A DNA stretch of 8,320 nucleotides, from the NCBI GenBank assembly GCA_014859215.1, contig JACUUS010000105.1, forward strand, positions 1 to 8,320, read 5' to 3'. A program made the translations under genes and the position numbers. Below, piece after piece: positions 7,079-8,320 of this stretch (its first letter is position 1; the number at the start of each line of letters is the position of its first letter). Source of the DNA: Dehalococcoidia bacterium. GTDB lineage: Bacteria; Chloroflexota; Dehalococcoidia; SZUA-161. The notes beneath the pieces are model-generated. The model was given only the letters and a program-made list of their open reading frames with translations, made no database searches and was not told the origin of the DNA.

Positions 7079-7382
7079 CTTTTGACTTTGATTCCACCAA
7101 GTCCGCCGCAGGTGAATTACTGATTCCGTTGAAGCCTGAGTGGCGAGGGACAGTTCGGAGATAGACGCTCCCTCCGGGCGGTTCAGGCTTCCGAAGTCGC
7201 CGGACATAGACCGCCTTCTCCTGGCGGCGGGGCCTGAAGTGACTGGGCCTGTGCCATTCCCCCGGCCCATATCTGTAGAAGTGGCACAGGCCTGTCTTGC
7301 TGTTTGCTCTCAAGAATAACAGCGCAAGCCCCTCTTCAACCTCTTTCTTCAGGGTGTCTCCTGCTTGCGTTCCCTTCTGCAT
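7068..7382 (-). CDS. Doubtful hypothetical ORF, 104 codons
   Basis: A minus-strand frame that begins at ATG 7382 and ends 11 bp inside the 3' end of the convergent marR. The product is basic and soluble, with an LKKEVEEGLALLFLRAN segment, then CHFYRYGPGEWHRP and HFRPRRQEKAVYVRRLRK. No known domain was recognised. In favour: third codon positions are about 63% G or C (66 of 104, counted by eye), and the stretch would otherwise be a long gap. Against: the ribosome binding site is weak (no good AGGAGG near the ATG), and the frame contains three or four inverted repeats, which is more like structured RNA or repeat DNA read by chance. It could be a small real gene, a decayed gene, or part of a repeat element. 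Confidence 0.3.
   Translation of the reverse strand: MQKGTQAGDTLKKEVEEGLALLFLRANSKTGLCHFYRYGPGEWHRPSHFRPRRQEKAVYVRRLRKPEPPGGSVYLRTVPRHSGFNGISNSPAADLVESKSKATS
7131..7191. repeat. Nested inverted repeat, about 60 bp
   Basis: The outer arms GAAGCCTGA (7131-7139) and TCAGGCTTC (7183-7191) are a perfect 9-bp inverted repeat. Inside them GAGGGA (7145-7150) and TCCCTC (7169-7174) form a second pair. The nesting would give one long interrupted stem-loop on either strand. No T run follows on either side, so it is not a standard terminator. Confidence 0.5.
7211..7227. repeat. Small hairpin
   Basis: CCGCC (7211-7215) and GGCGG (7223-7227) flank a 7-nt pyrimidine-rich loop. On its own this is unremarkable in GC-rich DNA. 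It is listed because it lies between two larger inverted repeats. Confidence 0.25.
7246..7292. repeat. 11-bp perfect inverted repeat with 25-nt centre
   Basis: GGCCTGTGCCA (7246-7256) and TGGCACAGGCC (7282-7292) pair perfectly. TTC (7257-7259) and GAA (7278-7280) could extend the stem inward past a one-base bulge, and G-U pairs could extend it outward. It is the strongest stem in the window. The plus strand after it is only moderately T-rich (TGTCTTGCTGTTTGCT), so it may be a weak marR terminator, a repeat unit, or part of an RNA. Confidence 0.5.
7296..7328. repeat. Hairpin with two-base bulge
   Basis: CTTGCTGTT (7296-7304) can pair with AACA (7318-7321) plus GCAAG (7324-7328), leaving GC (7322-7323) bulged. 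It begins 3 bp after the preceding inverted repeat and completes a run of four potential stems between 7131 and 7328. Confidence 0.3.
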
Positions 7383-7492
7383 CCGCCACGCGCTCCAACC
7401 AGTACTGCGGTACTACTCAAGGAAATAGTAAGATCGAGGGATACACAGCCATCAGGACACCGACTATCATAGGTTCACGCTGAGGAGAATGA

Positions 7493-7954
7493 ATGGTCGA
7501 GCAACGATGGCCTGCGCCCTCCCTGGTTGACCGTATGAAAGCCACGGTCTCGAGGAGTTTTGAACGCGACCGGCGAGTGGAGCGCTATTTTGAAGCCTTT
7601 GCCAGGGCGGTGTGGCCATGGAACGAGCAGAGACTCCTCATCCTGGTCGGTGTTCTGGTATTCATCGATTATGCCACGACCCATGCTGTACTTGTATACA
7701 GCGGCAAGAATTTTCTCGGAGAAGGCGGACTGCTTGCGGCCTGGGCCCTTGACAGAGGCGGGTTACCGATGGTCTTCCTGGTGGATATCGGCGCTCTCAT
7801 CGCCCTGACACTGGCCGCCACGGTTATTCGCCAGGTCTACCTGAGCCTGGGGTTTCAGGGATTCGCACGTTCGGCCTACATTGCTCTTTTACTTCCTTAT
7901 GCCGTGGTAGCCTTTGCTGCTATAATCAACAATATACTCCTCGCCGTTCTGTAA
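7493..7954 (+). CDS. Small integral membrane protein, function unknown
   Basis: A 153-residue protein with a positively charged N-terminal region (about 1-47, many R/K) predicted to stay in the cytoplasm. Three hydrophobic helices follow at about 48-69, 91-112 and 127-152. Acidic residues lie inside the first two helices (D59 in FIDYATTH, D98 in FLVDIGAL), and N146/N147 lie in the third. The loop GKNFLGEGGLLAAWAL between helices 1 and 2 is distinctive. The layout faintly recalls DUF5658-like small membrane proteins, which have an Asp-containing first helix, but this is not a firm assignment. The start ATG 7493 has GAGGAGA with a short spacer of about 5 nt. Its only close same-strand neighbour is the secreted-protein gene 111 bp on; co-transcription is possible because no convincing terminator lies between them. 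Confidence 0.85.
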   Translation: MVEQRWPAPSLVDRMKATVSRSFERDRRVERYFEAFARAVWPWNEQRLLILVGVLVFIDYATTHAVLVYSGKNFLGEGGLLAAWALDRGGLPMVFLVDIGALIALTLAATVIRQVYLSLGFQGFARSAYIALLLPYAVVAFAAIINNILLAVL

Positions 7955-8065
7955 CGTCCTTCCGGCAAAGCCTCCGGTCTTCTCGGGAACAAACCGCTCT
8001 CCTCTTCCGTCCTTTACTGTGAGAGGGGTAAGAGCTCGACACCCAGAACCACGAAGGAGGCAGGA

Positions 8066-8320
8066 ATGAGGAGAGTCCTGATAGCGGCCCTGGCCCTGCT
8101 GGTACTCGGCGCTGTAGCCGGGGGGAGCATAGCCTGGGCAAAAACGGCGAACGGCAACCCTGATGGAGGGCTGAACGAAGTGTCCCTGGACGAAAGCAGG
8201 ACCATCGCAGAGGACTATCTGTTAAACGGTCCAACCTACAAATTCGATGGCATCGAAGGAAGCGTGTTCCTGACTGACACAACTATCGGAGAAAGCCCTC
8301 ATTGCTGGACGTTTGTGTTT
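8066..8320 (+). CDS. Secreted protein of unknown function, N-terminal part (truncated by window end)
   Basis: An open frame of 85 codons that runs off the window with no stop. ATG 8066 follows AAGGAGG with a 5-nt spacer, a strong ribosome binding site. Residues 1-25 are a classical signal peptide: MRR, a hydrophobic core of Leu/Ala/Val, then SIAWA with a predicted signal peptidase I cut before KT. There is no lipobox cysteine. The mature part has ESRTIAEDYLLNGPTYKFDGIEG followed by a strand-rich stretch and PHCW-FVF. The combination of an (A)-E-(Y/F)-(L/V) helix, a T-(K)-FDGI segment and a CW-F-F strand recalls small exported proteins of unknown function found in Dehalococcoidia and some archaea (from memory, not searched). 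It should act outside the membrane. No enzyme motif was seen. Confidence 0.85.
   Translation, partial: MRRVLIAALALLVLGAVAGGSIAWAKTANGNPDGGLNEVSLDESRTIAEDYLLNGPTYKFDGIEGSVFLTDTTIGESPHCWTFVF

Noticed and set aside
6788..7270. 160-codon minus-strand frame across the end of marR
   Set aside because: It is mostly antisense to the MarR winged-helix and dimerisation region. The remainder overlaps the inverted-repeat cluster.
7401..7414. AGTAC-TGCG-GTACT inverted repeat upstream of the membrane-protein gene
   Set aside because: It has a 5-bp stem only, is isolated and shows no promoter elements nearby, so it was not called as an operator.
7996..8035. Partial inverted repeat GCTCT...AGAGC in the gap before the secreted-protein gene, considered as a terminator
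   Set aside because: The arms are short, the loop is about 30 nt and there is no T run. It could arise by chance in a pyrimidine-rich then purine-rich stretch.
7926..8282. 118-codon minus-strand frame opposite the secreted-protein gene
   Set aside because: It runs antisense to a gene with a strong ribosome binding site and signal peptide. The product is low in recognisable structure.

Overview
The window reads as bacterial chromosome of moderate to high GC with one AT-rich divergent intergenic region. Gene content suggests an anaerobic Chloroflexota bacterium, possibly of the Dehalococcoidia. The reasons are a NadE linker of the type ending in R-DPRRR, a MarR regulator with an LFRE-N-(x)-LLNRME recognition helix, and a secreted protein with an FDGIEG and CW-FVF pattern. 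This placement is inference from remembered family patterns and was not tested by search. No rRNA, tRNA, CRISPR array, transposase or phage gene was seen.

Layout. Positions 1-993 (+) hold the 3' part of nadE, glutamine-dependent NAD+ synthetase; its start lies upstream of the window. It converges on a three-gene minus-strand signalling operon. In transcription order this contains a 1065-residue cytoplasmic histidine kinase with six PAS domains (6279-3082), a stand-alone Rcp1/CheY-like receiver (3082-2600), and a REC-PAS-histidine kinase (2631-1105). The genes overlap by 1 bp (TGATG) and by 32 bp, so they are probably translationally coupled. None has a DNA-binding or other recognisable output domain, and none has a visible membrane segment. 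The likely picture is intracellular sensing and a branched or relayed phosphotransfer whose end effector is not encoded here.

Divergent from this operon, across 289 bp that include an AT-rich stretch, is a MarR-family regulator (6569-7078, +). Its start is set by a strong ribosome binding site. Close to the kinase operon's start lies a 30-bp imperfect palindrome (6315-6344) that looks like a MarR-type operator, followed by a second inverted repeat (6351-6376). The natural hypothesis is that the MarR protein controls the divergent kinase operon, itself, or both.

Downstream of marR, positions 7079-7492 hold no certain gene. This stretch contains a cluster of inverted repeats (7131-7191, 7211-7227, 7246-7292, 7296-7328) and a plausible but unproven 104-codon minus-strand ORF (7382-7068). 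Two plus-strand genes of unknown function follow: a small three-helix membrane protein (7493-7954) and a secreted protein with a clear signal peptide that runs off the window (8066 onward).
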